Source of the DNA: Haliotis asinina
Lineage: Eukaryota > Mollusca > Gastropoda > Lepetellida > Haliotidae
DNA length: 64,000 nucleotides
Direction of reading: 5' to 3'
Assembly (NCBI RefSeq): GCF_037392515.1
Contig: NC_090285.1
Span: 2,669,501 to 2,733,500 of the forward strand
The notes beneath the pieces were generated by a model, which was given only the letters and a program-made list of their open reading frames with translations, was not told the origin of the DNA and did no database searches. Below, piece by piece: positions 22,601 to 34,279 of this stretch. The translations under genes and the position numbers were made by a program. Within the stretch, counting starts at the first letter, position 1, and each line of letters begins with the position of its first letter.

Positions 22601-25600
22601 ACCGGCTACGAGGGCTGGTCAAAACGTTCAAACACAGACAACAAACGATTTCGTCAGATTATTATGTTATTTTTCCACATAACCACCCTTGATTGCACTG
22701 TACTTCTCATATCGGTTTTTCATTTGCTCACTTTCATGTGCATAGAACTCTTCTGGAAGTCCTGTCAAATACACGTTCACAGCAGATTTGAGCTCGTCAT
22801 TAGCGACATAGCGTTTTCCATGGAGATGTTCCTTCAATTTTGGTGCCAGATCAAGTGAATATGGAGGACGAGGAAGTTCTTCAAAGCTACGTTGATGTAC
22901 TGCAGATTTTGCCAATCGAGAGATGTGAGACGAAGTATTGTTATATAAAACCAGAACTCCAACCCTCAACAAACCACGGCGTTTTTCTTTGATAGATGCT
23001 CTGAATCTCTGGAGTAGATTGGCGTAGTAGGCACCAGCAACAGGCTTTTGACTCTGCAGGTAGTCAACATGGATGATGCCCTTCGCATCCCAGACTACTG
23101 TGGCCATAACTTTCTTAACCGACCTTGGAGACTTGAACTTATTGAATGGAGGAGAAGTGTCGTGGTGCCACTCCATGGATTGACGTCTTAACTCCGGATC
23201 GGAATGATAAATCCATGTTTCATCCACTGTTACTAATCTACTCTTAAAATTTTCAAAATCATACTCCATCAATTCAAAATTGTCCTTTGAAATATCACTT
23301 CTCTTATACTTCAAATCAGCATTGAGAAACTGTGGGACCCATCGCACAGATACTTTATTCATGCACAAATGATCATGGACAATAGTTTGAATGGCTCCAT
23401 GGCTTAGACCCGCTTCTCGATCAACTTCAGCAATAGTCAGACGTCTGTCAGCACACATACATTTCCCCCCAGCTTCTACTTGTTTCTTCATTCATGGCTG
23501 TAGAGGGCCGTCCACACCGCGAGTCATCATCCAGACTTGTCCTGGCAGACTTGAATAAAGCAGCCCATCTCTTAACTGTGGAGTATGAAGGAAAGTCATC
23601 CCATACACCTTCAACATGTGTGCATGCCTTTCTGATGACTGAATGCCTTCCAGTGTCAAAAACTTTAAACCAACATTATTGTTCCATCTCTGAAATTGAA
23701 GCAGATATGTATATCCCAGTAGGCTTCAAGGGTCTGTTGCTTTCCAACTAGTTGATCTATTTGAGTAAAATGACTGGAAATGCTGACGAAGAACACTGTC
23801 CAACAACACTTCTATGATTAGTTGGTGTCACCAGTCTAGACGTTATTTAGGCTTAGAACTGTCTGACCAGCCCTCGTATACTCCTTTCTTGAGTCGCCCC
23901 CTTATTTAACCTGTTGCAGATAGTTTCGCGAAGATTTTACCAGCTGCATCAAAAAGTGTAATAGATCTATAGTTTTTAGGGTCACGTGAGCTACCTCTCA
24001 TAAAGACTGGAAGAATGATACCAAGACACCACTGGTCAGGGGAGATACCAGTAGATAATACCAGATTAGATAAATCAAACAACATTTTAAGACAAACCGA
24101 CGGTGCATTCTGAAAGAAAACAGCTGAAATCCCGGAGTGGCTTTGTGCTTTACTTGGCTTCAACTACCTATTGCAGACAACAACTGAGTTATACTGATAC
24201 CTTGATCTAACGTACCTTCCATATCAACAGTCAATCGATCACTTCATCTGATACACAGTTCACAGAATCATCAACAGACGATGGCTGCTCTCGTCCTGCA
24301 CCCACCGGCACGTGCATCATGGCAATGGTTGTGCCAGCTTCACTTGACGAGCCATTAATGCTATGAAAGTTGAGGACGACACAGCTTCTATATGCATGTG
24401 CAGCCACAACACAACACATATTTAAATGTGGCTGAAGTTCCAGTACGTTTAGGCTGTAAATACGTGTTCATATCAATTTGAGCAGCGGTTTCCTCAGAGA
24501 GGCTTCCCATCTGTATCGTCAGTTTTGTGTCTACAATGCCACAGAACACGACGGGCGTGTTGTCCCTCTTAAGTGCCACAGTGCAGTATTGGGCTCCCTC
24601 TCTCATTCACTCGCCCCAAGGTGACCAGTCTTTATTTTATCCCCATAATTCAGAAGTCAAGGCAGTGTAACAAGAAATCGCTACATTTACGTGTCCATAA
24701 ATTAGTGAAGGACTGCAGGTAATACCTCTTGGACACGTATACCAACAGTGATGTCTGGTCGAGAGTAGTCACATCCAGTGTACGTAATTTCTTCTGTTTG
24801 CAACTATCCCCTCACGAATGGAACTGGCCTTCCCATAGGTATCAGAGCGAGACTGGCGAACAACCTTCCTGCCTGCTTTCAGAACGTGTGTCAAGGCTGG
24901 GACCATGAACCTAATGTGCAGCTACAACAGGTGAGGAAAACATACAAAAGCCTGCATTGTAACACCGGCTCTAGCAATCAATTATTATTCAGGCTTAATT
25001 TTCACAATTCACTTCTTCTTTACCTGACTGTTTCGTGTCTTGCTCAGGACAAATTCCATGACTTCAACATAAAGAATGTTTCTAACTTCCCAACGGAATG
25101 AATAATATGTATTCCGTCTCTTATCATATGAGATAAGGTCAACAAAAAGCAATAACAACGTTCTAGACGACTTTAGCAAGGAAACATCATGTACAAAAGC
25201 AAGAAGGAATTACTATATTGCGACAACTCAGATGTTTTTCAACTATGCAGAGGCCAAAGTATGTCTAACGTTTACATGTGTATTCAGACTGAACGGAGTC
25301 CCTGCCTGCGCCAACAAGCACCTGCTTACCGATGTCCTTAGGAAACAATGGGGCTTTGACGGGTACGTCATCAGCGACCGGGGAGCTATAGAATATATGA
25401 TGACAAAGCACAACTACTTCCACAACTACGTCGACATTGCAGCGGGGTCCGTTGATGCCGGGTGCAACCTTGAGATATCCGACAATCTCGCCAAACCAGC
25501 GTACTTCTCCATAGGTCCGTGCATTCTTTACTTGTGTATTGTAACCTACGCCTTATATCTACACAGCCACTTATTCTTGGGCACACCAGCGAAGTACCGG

Positions 25601-28600
25601 ACCTTCGCGATCAACCAGGTGTTAATCAACATTCAAAAACACATACTCATATGCAGAAGAGCACCTAAGGTGAGGCAACTCTAAAGGACTACCTTAAAAG
25701 GCGTGCCGCTTATTACCGCGATGAGAAATGTGACCCAATGATAACTATCACCCAAAACTCTAAACATTGTGACCCAATGATAACTACCACTTATTCGATA
25801 ACAATACCAACTACAGAAAATACACTCTGTTAACACGCCACATTGAAAGCATGTGTGAAACCAACTTCCGGTGTCCGCCTTGGTTGTGGTGAAAGTGGCG
25901 TAAGCCAGTACGCTATGAGCAAACTGCCAGAGCTCAGCTTTAATCAAGGAGTAGTGACACAGAGGAAGAGTACTGAAGGATAGATAGCATTGGTAGTACT
26001 GTAGGATAGATGGGTAGTGAACGTAGAGTATAGGATGTGTAGTGTAGGAAGGGTTGTATCTATTGGATGTGTGGTGTAAGCTGTGTAGTGGGGTGTAAGC
26101 AGGGTGGGTAGTAGGGGATAGTGCTGATGAGAATTCCTGGACTATTCTGTTTTCCTCCCTAGCGGACGCCGTTAAGCAGGGCAAACTAAAGGAGGAAGTT
26201 GTCAGAGCACGGGCCAAGGAGCTGTTTTATGCTCGGATGAGGCTGGGAGAGTTCGACCCCCCAAGTATGAACCAGTACAGCAAGCTGGACTCCTCCGTGG
26301 TGGAAACTCAGGCCCACCAGGATCTTGCCGTGGAGGCAGCCATGAAGACATTCGTCCTTCTCAAGAACCACAACAACTTCCTCCCCATCAAGGCCAACCA
26401 GTACAAACAGGCAGCTGTAAGTGACAGACCCACTCAGCTAAAAGTGACTGATCCACTCAGATGTAAGTGTCTGACCCACTCATCTTTGATTTACCCAATC
26501 AGCTGTTAGTGACAGACCCACGCAGCCGTAAGTGGCTGACCCTCTCAGCTGTAAGTAACTGGAATGATAATTTTGCAAGCACTTTCTTATCGAACGTAAA
26601 AAATTGATACAGATGTAAATGGGTCCATAAATAGACCTTCTAGAGCTTTTCCCCGACTTCAGCTAATTCTATGCTTAAAAATATCAATCACGAACAACGA
26701 ACAAATACTCTAAATGCAAATTGTAGAAACGCGCGAAGCAATGCTCGTAGGCATCGTAGATTCAGAGTGACTCTTAGCAATTCTGATAGAAGGAAATACT
26801 TCGAACGTAGAAATAAGTACAAAGCTTGTTGTCGTAAGCATAAGTCTGATAGGATAATGCGTAGACAAGAAAGGTTAGAAAAATCTATCTACAGCCCAGC
26901 TGCATTTTGGAAAACTGCCATTTACAAGAAACAAATTAGTCAAGAAACAGCATAACTAAAATTCAATGGTTAAATCATTACAAAGATGTATAATCAAGTG
27001 GTGAGATATTTGACTCGACATTAGACAAGGTAATTAATATTTCAGATTCCTATAATGATTGTTATACAGAAGTAGACCAACTTGTACTAGACAGTCCTAT
27101 TGCTGAACAGGAAATGTTAGAAGCGATCAATCATCTTAAAAATAGGAAATCTACTGGACCTGACGATGTCATAACAGAAATGATAAAGTGTTCTAAATTT
27201 GAAATTATGCCTTTCCCTACAAAATGTTTCAATAAGCTGTTTGAAAATGGAATGTTTCCCAGCAGTTTGTCAAGCTCTGTAATAATTCATAAAAAGGGGA
27301 CAAAAACGATTCAGATAATTATCGGAGTATATCATCAATGAGTATATTAGGGAAAATGTTTACTTTGATAATGAATAATAGTCTATCAACCTGCAGCTGG
27401 GCGAATATGCGTGAAAAAGTTCTAGGATTTAGAAAGGGATATTCTACAACAGACCACATATGTTCTCTGTATGCACTGATCCAGAAAACATTATAAACAA
27501 GAAAGCATAAGTTGTACATAGCATTTGTAGATTTTAAGAAAAGTATTCGATTCGGTCAGTCGTTCTGAATTATGGCAGTGTTTTCGCAGGTTTACAAGGG
27601 AAAATGACATATAAAGCATTATGAAATCAATGTATTCTAACGTTCGTTCTTGTGTGCGTTGCAAAGACGGGGTTACAGATTTGTTCGATTGTCCACTTGG
27701 TTTAAGACAAGGTTGTTGCTTAAGTCCACTCTTATTTTCCTTCTTCATTAGTGAATTATATCATGATAACAATTTAGGTCGAAATCATGGAATTAAAATG
27801 TACCCAGATCTTTTAGAAGTCCTAATGCTCCTCTTTGCTGATGACGTTACTTTAGTTTCGGATACTGTGAGAGGTTTACAAAATCAAATACGAATCTTAG
27901 ATAGCTACACTAAAGAATGGAAGTTAACAGTTAATTTAAGCAAAACAGAAATTGTAATATTTAGGAGGGCGGTCCTGTAGCCACAAACGAACGCTGGTTT
28001 TATTACAGTCAGTTGTATCCGATCAGTATTCCTACTTATGATTTTTGTTTTCAAATAGAATGAATTTGACTAAGTGTACATAGAACTTAGCTTTACGTAG
28101 AAAAAAAGGCTTTAATACAAGTTTTAACGGTTTTACACAAAATTGGAAATATATAACCCAGTGTGTTTTTTTAAGATATTTAATACTCAGATTCAACCTA
28201 TTCTATTATATGGAGCTGAAATATGGGGTTTTCAGAGGTTCGAGTGCATAGAGACAGTTCAGATTTTAGCCTGTAAAAAGTACTTCAATATAAGTCAAAA
28301 TCACCTAACTGCATGGTATATGGTGAATGCGGCAGATTCCCCTTATACATTAATTCTCAAATAAGATGTTTAAAATATTGGTTCAAGATTCTGAATATGC
28401 ACGAACAACGTCTGCCAAAATTAGCTTACAAGATGCTCTTAAACCTGTATAGTTGGGAAAAACATCCTAGGGTAGCTGATATCAGAAATTTATTATTTTC
28501 TCGCGGTTTCGGTCCCATGTGGTTATGCTAGTCAGTTGGCGATGTGGATGGGGTTTATAAATGGATTTCGCGTTAGATCAATAGACGTGTTTAATCAAGA

Positions 28601-31600
28601 ATGGAAATCCACCTTAGATTCAAGCTCACGATATGAATATTACAGGATGTTTAAAACGTTACTTCAAACGGAAAAAATATTTATCAATAATTACGACATA
28701 TAGCTTACGAACAATGTTTGTGAAATATCGTTTAGGTTTGTTATCGTTAATGATTAATGAGGGTAGAAAAACCGCTATCGATAAAGAAAGTCGATATTTT
28801 CCTTTATGTAACATGGGATTAGAAAATGGAATCCATTTTACACTGAACTGTCACTGCCACGGTGAATTAAGACAGAAATTCACACCAGACCATATCCTTG
28901 CAAAACAACCCCTATACGCATATGTGTCTTTGTTACAAAGCAATAACGAAACTATTATTGTTCAACTGTCTTTGTATATAAAGTATGCATTAGCAAAAAG
29001 AGATATTCTTATTAAACGAATTGTATACCCTTAAATATATATATGTAAATATCTCTTCATTATTGTAACTCTCATCTATTTGGGCCGGCGGCCTCTCATA
29101 CAATAAACATCTTTTGACTTGACTTTTGACTTTGACCCACTCAGCTGTGATTTACCCACTCAGCTGTAAGTAGCAGACACTCTCAGTTGTGCGTGACTGA
29201 GCCACTCAGCTTTGACTGGCCAACTCAGCTGTAAGTGACTGACCCACTCAGCTGCGACTGGCCAACTCAGCTGTAAGTGACTGACCCACTCAGCTGTGAT
29301 TGGCCCACTCAGCTGTGACTGGCCAACTCAGCTGTAAGTGACTGACCCTCTCAGCTGTGATTGGCCCACTCAGCTGTGACTGTTTTTCTCAGCTGTGAGT
29401 GACTGACCCACTCAGCTGTAAGTGACTCACCCACTAAGCTATCAGTGACTGACCCACTCACCTGCAAGAGACTCAGCCACCCAGTTGTAAGTACATATAA
29501 AGAATAGTTACTGGCTAAATATCTGCCATTATCTACAACATAATCACTAAACGATCATCCACAAAATTGCTCTTGGCCCACAGGTTGGTATATAACTCAT
29601 TCAAAGTATGGCATTGATTTTTCGAAAGGTATTCAGTTGAGATTTTAGTCAAACAATATGGAAGTTAGATTCTGAAAACGTGCATTTGAAATGGTCAATA
29701 TCCCTGTATATATCAGTAAAGGAGATATCGCATCACCTTTCATTTATTTTGTCATATTCGTGCTGACAGGAGTGTCTAATACATTTCAGAAACAAAACTC
29801 TAACTCGGGTGCTTTTAAACACAAACGACTTCATGTGCTGTTTTGACACCCAGGTTGTTGGGCCGTTCACCTACCAGGGACGTGGCGTGTTCGGGAGTTA
29901 CTCCCCCAGTACCGAGGACAGGTACATCTCCACGGTCCTGGATGGATTGAAGGGCGTGGCCCCCACGGTGAAGTCGGCTGAGGGCTGCACGGACTCTGTG
30001 TGTCGGACATACCAAACCAACATGGTCAAGTCAGCTGTGCAGGGCGCAGAGATTGTCTTTGTGTGTCTTGGTCTAGGTGAGACATGCGTGTATACGTTGT
30101 GGAGAAATACGTACACACCCCTCACTTGTGAGTGTGGGTTTTTTACCACGGAAAAAATATAACGTTACTAGTGGAATGACGGGTAATGGCGGGTAATGAC
30201 GGGTAACGGCGGGTAATGGCGGGTAACGGCGGGTAATGGCGGGTAATGGGGGGTAATGGCGGGCCGAAGTGCACCACTTTATACCCAGTGGTATGACTCG
30301 ATTACACAGACAATAATGTCGAGGTTAATTGATCACGTGATGATCACGTTACGTTATTCTAAATACACCACGCTGAGTACAACATATCAAAATGTTTCAA
30401 CAGAGTCGGATTGAAAACTTCCCCGCTAAAATTACCACAAAACACATAAAGAAGAATTAAAGTTCAATGTTCATCTGCACATTCATCGCTTTATAATTTG
30501 ATATAATTTTACACATATCTAAAACCATTGATGTGCTGGTGGTGTTGTTGATGGATCTGACGTTCGGAAGGACGGCCACAGACTTTGCGAATGTCAGTGT
30601 ATATGAGTTCTCGTCTATTTCATGCTTGTCTACAGGTCAAAAGATGGAGGATGAATTCATTGATCGTTCTAATCTGGACCTGCCGAGTGGACAGATGACC
30701 CTTCTTCAAGACGTCTTAAGTAACAGTAAGTGCAGGCGGAACTTCAGGCAGACAGCATGTGACACGTGACCTAGTGCAAATGACAAACTTCACGCACACG
30801 TCGCGTGTTACCTACTACCTCTTGGGATTCTGTGAACGAGGTCTGTCATTTGCTAAAATGTTCTGTATTTAATGCTGAAGTACAGGGCCACCAAATGTGT
30901 AATCATGCAAGTATATCACCACTGACCAGACGAGTTAATGATCTTTCCAAAGATCAACAAATACCTGCCATGTACGATTTAACATAATATCAGTCTAACT
31001 CCAAATGCGGAACACCAACTCTGTCTGTACATGGGTATTTCTTCAAAATCATTTGTTCAGGCAGGACAAACTCAAGATGGCCTTCCTCAACAGGACATGG
31101 ATGATCTGTTCTGTTATCAATGTGCATGGATATGTTTAGCAAGCATGTGGTTATTTCATCATGTGTTCAGCCAAGAACGACATCCCCGTGGTGCTGCTGC
31201 TGTTTAATGCCGGCCCGGTCAACATCGTCCAGCAAGAAGCTGACCCTCGGATCTCAGCTATAATGGCGTTGTTCTATCCGGCACAAGCCACGGGCACGGC
31301 CCTCCTCAAGACCCTCACCAACGACGGGCCGTTCTCTGTCCCAGGCGGCAGACTGCCTTACACCTGGTACCGGAACACCAACGGAGTGAGTCACGACACC
31401 GTCACCACACTCTGCGTTATATTTGAGGTTTTGGTTATTACTGTAAACATTCACCGGCACCCACTGGAATGCAGTACTTCCTGCTGGACAGACAGAGGTC
31501 ACTGTTGTCTAGGACTACTTTTAGAAATTAATAGAAATGAGGTTTTAAATGATCGGTGCCTCTATTTATCTTGCACTATATTTAATGAAAAAGCGCACAC

Positions 31601-34024
31601 ATACTTTTTACTTACACAATTCCATCCATGATATATCTGTTAACCCCTGAACCGTAAATGTCACTAAATGAGTTAGTCTGTATGGTTTTACGCCGCTTTA
31701 TCAATATTCCAGCTATGTCACGGTGGGAACACAAGAAATGGGCTTTACAAATTGTACCCATGAGGGAAATTGAGCCCGGATCTTCGGCGTAACGAGCGAA
31801 AGTTTTAACCACTAGGCCACCCCACCGCCGCTCTAACTGTCACTGGAAATACGCTTTTTTGCAAAGAACATCAACGGATGTACATTTGAACTTCTGAATA
31901 CTTAATGAAAAAACTAACTAACGTGTTTGTTTGAAGTTCGAACCAGTAATTATAATTAAACTGTCAAAACCGTATGACAAGCACATGAAGCCCACATTAA
32001 ACATTATTTCTGGCCCTCTACCGCTGTGAATTAAAGTTTGTGATCAACCATGCTGAAATACAGTGTGTTGTATCTGTCTGTCCCAGTTCCCGTCGATGAC
32101 CGACTACTCCATGACAAACCGCACTTACCGCTACTCTGACGTCGACCCTCTCTACCCCTTCGGCTACGGCCTCTCCTACACCAACTTCCAATACAGCAAC
32201 TTCCAGCTCGGTAGTAACACCATCCGAGCCGGTGACGACGTGTCGGTACAAGCCCGAGTGACCAACACAGGCGGACTTGATGCGGACGAGGTGAGCCAAC
32301 TTCAAGGATCATACCCGGATGTTGACCGGTATTGTGTTACTCTATATCACCTGAGTGAGTGACTGAGATGGATTTGGCGTCGCTGTGATCGGTATTACAG
32401 CTGCATGAGGGAGTGTGACTTTGGTGAAGGTTTAATTTTTGGAGGTGATGGAGGTTAGTTAATATGAGACTGAACTTCAGTAGATCATTTTTTCTCTCTT
32501 TTAATCAGATGATAATGGTTTCGATTTCAACATCACAAAATGTACAATATGGTGATTCTGTTAGTCTGTATTTATATAAATCTGTATTGGTTGTGAGTGA
32601 GGATCCTATGGATAATACGATATACGACATCTGTGTCTAGCTCTATGAGATATTTTCCATGGATTAAGTGTGATATCTATATATGTTCAGTTCTGTTTCC
32701 CACTGACGTTGATAAAGCAGTTTTGGCTTATATGCAGCTTCCTTTTGGGGAAGCTTGTTGTAAATAATGCTACATCTTTTCTTAGTTTTGAGTAGTATTT
32801 CCAAATTACGAGGAATACAAGTTAACTCGTTTGGAATATTAACTTTGGATAAGCTCTGTTTTGAATATGATTTCACTCTAGGTAATAGCCCTGCATATAG
32901 CAGGAAATTCGTTTTAACCCCATACAGATCTACGAATTCTTTAAAAGAAAGAAATGTATTCTGTCATCTTCTAGGAACTCATTTATAAATTTTACATTTG
33001 ATTGTAGGTAGTATTCACATACTACTGGTTTTCTCCATGCTGTTATCTTATCATTGGCCCATATGTACAGTCTGCTGAGATAGTCATTTTAATATCCCTC
33101 AAATTTTATTCCATGGTTCTATTTATGGAGCCTGCACATGTGAGATCCTGATTTGTTTTCTCCAGTGTAATGTACAACAGCACTTACCTGTTGACCCATT
33201 GAAGGTATCAAACGTTGGTGAAACCTTCATGACGCAGCTGTTGATTTCATTGCAGGTCGTGCAGCTGTACATCAGCTGGGAGAATCCCACAGTCACCGTC
33301 CCAAGGCTACAACTGGTCGGATTCACCAGAACGTCTGTCCCAGCTCAAGGTCAGGTGAACGTGAACATGACGATATCTCACGAGAACTTGGCAGTTTGGG
33401 CAGACGACACAACCGGCTGGGCTGTACAACCGGGTAAGTGGAGTACATAGAATGCATTTGGCACCTAGGATTTCCAAATGCAGTGACCTCCACTGTAACC
33501 TTTCGACCAAAGATTCAATCAATATAAATTTATGAGGGAGTTATAAGTTCCTTATACTACCACGAGGTAACGGTAATGTAGTGGTATATTCCATCAGAGA
33601 TTACACGATGGCCCTCGTTGCCAGACACACGTTGTTAACATGAAACCAAAAAGTTGGTCAGGGTCAGAATACTGTGTCTGAAGAGTGTCTTTGTGTTAAT
33701 ATGCGGTATAGTATCTCATTATCAACCTCTCTGTCTTGAACGTGATCTTGAACCCCCATCTGCCTCTCATTATGTTGAGATAGAGCGAACTAAGGCCTAA
33801 AACAGCATTACATCCTATCAATGAGTTGTTTGTTGCCACAAGAGATATTGCTGCCCCTGCCTGCTCTGTTAGGTCGCCCTTGTTGTTGAGATAGTGTGAA
33901 TCTTCCAGGGAAAGTGCGGGTGTACCTGGGTGGTCAGCAGCCCAACCAGAAGAAGTCCGTCGGGTCCAACACCCTCAGCGGAGAGCTGACTATCACTGGA
34001 ACAAAGACACTAGGAGTGTACTGA
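19689..34024 (+). CDS. Secreted GH3 glycosidase, beta-xylosidase type, gene 2
   Basis: Tandem paralogue of the gene at 9647, with the same predicted role. Twelve exons: 19689-19987, 20472-20631, 21253-21423, 24839-24930, 25288-25514, 26163-26416, 29854-30076, 30636-30725, 31171-31385, 32087-32290, 33256-33433, 33909-34024. Every exon length and phase equals that of gene 1, all junctions are GT-AG, and the 742-residue frame is intact. The signal peptide ends VWA. Lys189-His190 and the nucleophile Asp271 ('GYVISDRGAIEY') are kept. About 30 residues differ from gene 1, and ten of these fall in exon 5 (for example E265D, Q272R, L277Y, R283N, Q306D). Next to the candidate acid/base Glu480, gene 1's 'EFRDR' is 'EFIDR' here. 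The gene is over 5 kb longer than its neighbour, chiefly because transposons occupy introns 3 and 6. Both copies look functional, and a change in substrate preference is possible. Confidence 0.93.
21003..21212. repeat. 105-bp tandem duplication in intron 2
   Basis: Two nearly identical 105-bp units lie end to end just before exon 3 of the second GH3 gene; each starts 'TGACGCGGTACTCAGTAATG'. The first gene has one diverged counterpart, so the doubling came after the gene duplication. Confidence 0.85.
22609..23876 (-). mobile_element. Mariner-family DNA transposon
   Basis: The 1268-bp element has inverted ends sharing CGAGGGCTGGTCA and is flanked on both sides by TA, the target duplication expected for Tc1/mariner. 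Its transposase runs on the minus strand. It interrupts the antisense LINE in intron 3 of the second GH3 gene, so it is younger than that LINE. Confidence 0.88.
22667..23491 (-). pseudogene. Mariner transposase, inactive
   Basis: A 274-codon open frame keeps the mariner linker 'WVPQFL' and the first catalytic aspartate in 'TVDETWIYHSDPE'. The second aspartate of the usual 'HDNA' motif is replaced ('LYNNTSSH'). After 'YSLDLAP' the segment that should carry the third aspartate is missing. The N-terminal helix-turn-helix ('TVKRWAALFKSARTSLDDDS') continues in another frame to about 23750, showing a frameshift near 23492. Cut-and-paste activity is therefore not expected. Confidence 0.85.
25729..25793. 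repeat. Short direct repeat in intron 5
   Basis: Two copies of TGTGACCCAATGATAACTA-like sequence start 38 bp apart in intron 5 of the second GH3 gene. The first gene shows no counterpart. Confidence 0.7.
26411..26561 (+). repeat. 23-bp splice-donor repeat, gene 2, left part
   Basis: Six to seven units of the same repeat as in the first gene start at the exon 6 donor (GT at 26417). The array is cut after 'CAGCTGTAAGTAACT' by a LINE and resumes at about 29132. Confidence 0.85.
26562..29131 (+). mobile_element. LINE inserted in intron 6, 5'-truncated
   Basis: A non-LTR retrotransposon fragment in the gene's orientation. It begins in the region before the reverse transcriptase ('AAFWKTAIYKKQIS'). 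RT blocks follow: 'LKNRKSTGPDDVITEMIK', 'PLGLRQGCCLSPLLFSFFIS' and the active site 'LLFADDVTLVS' with 'EWKLTVNLSKTE'. Later come 'QPILLYGAEIWGFQ' and 'GRFPLYINSQIRCLKYWFKI', typical of the region after RT in several LINE clades. The frame changes repeatedly, so it is inactive. The 3' end has AATAAA and a short TTGACTT repeat tail. No endonuclease is present. Both junctions are placed by comparison with gene 1. Confidence 0.8.
29132..29492 (+). repeat. 23-bp splice-donor repeat, gene 2, right part
   Basis: About 16 further units of the exon 6 donor repeat continue after the LINE. Several keep CAGCTGTAAGTGAC exactly. Others follow a shorter variant in which CAGCTGTGA is followed by TTGGCCCACT or CTGGCCAACT. 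With the left part the array has over 20 units, against about eight in gene 1. Confidence 0.85.
30178..30263. repeat. G-rich 10-bp repeat in intron 7
   Basis: Eight to nine copies of GGGTAATGGC or close variants (TGAC, ACGGC). GGG runs recur every 10 bases with 7-base loops on the sense strand, which fits the standard G-quadruplex pattern. The first gene's intron 7 lacks it. Confidence 0.9.
31668..31830 (-). repeat. tRNA-derived SINE in intron 9, antisense
   Basis: Read on the minus strand it has 'GGCCTAGTGGTTAAAACTTT' as head, a B-box-like 'CCGGGCTCAATTTCC', and 'GCTGGAATATTGATAAAGCG' near the tail. It is the same family as the copy at 1668, and fuller. It sits in the second gene's intron 9. 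Confidence 0.75.
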
Positions 34025-34111
34025 ACACTATAGACCGTGTTAAACATACTGGACAAAATAAGTTACAGATACTGGTATTTTTATGATTGATATTTTATCA
34101 GTGTGCCATTG

Positions 34112-34117
34112 AATAAA
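34112..34117 (+). terminator. Polyadenylation signal, GH3 gene 2
   Basis: AATAAA lies 88 bases after the stop codon, inside about 130 bp that the first gene's 3' UTR lacks. The older site, aligned with gene 1's AATAAA, now reads GATAAA near 34221. Confidence 0.5.
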
Positions 34118-34279
34118 TACATCATTACTCATAATATCAAAATTAACAAATATCTCTAACTATTTTTGTACAGTATATATCGGCTTCCATGATGAGTTGT
34201 AACGGCTAACCAAGCGAAATGATAAACACTTACAGGAATATAATTGTTTGATATTTTGTATATGAACATATCAATGTTT

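Larger units (their letters stand above)
21640..24180 (-). mobile_element. Antisense LINE remnant in intron 3, interrupted by mariner
   Basis: Minus-strand reverse transcriptase pieces flank a mariner insertion. To the right (about 24163-23906) is 'SGISAVFFQNAPSVCLKMLF' with 'DPKNYRSITLFDAAGKIFA'. To the left come 'GVKGRIFRLLKNMYSSLKSC', then the catalytic-site variant 'LLFVDDFIF' (22227-22201) and 'YCDKWKLTINMEKR'. Stops and frame changes show it is dead. The endonuclease region was not found, so it is probably 5'-truncated. Both outer ends are approximate and the clade is not assigned. Confidence 0.65.

Noticed and set aside
30178-30263. Interstitial telomeric repeat (GGGTAA)
   Set aside because: The unit is a 10-mer, GGGTAATGGC, not the TTAGGG hexamer of molluscan telomeres.
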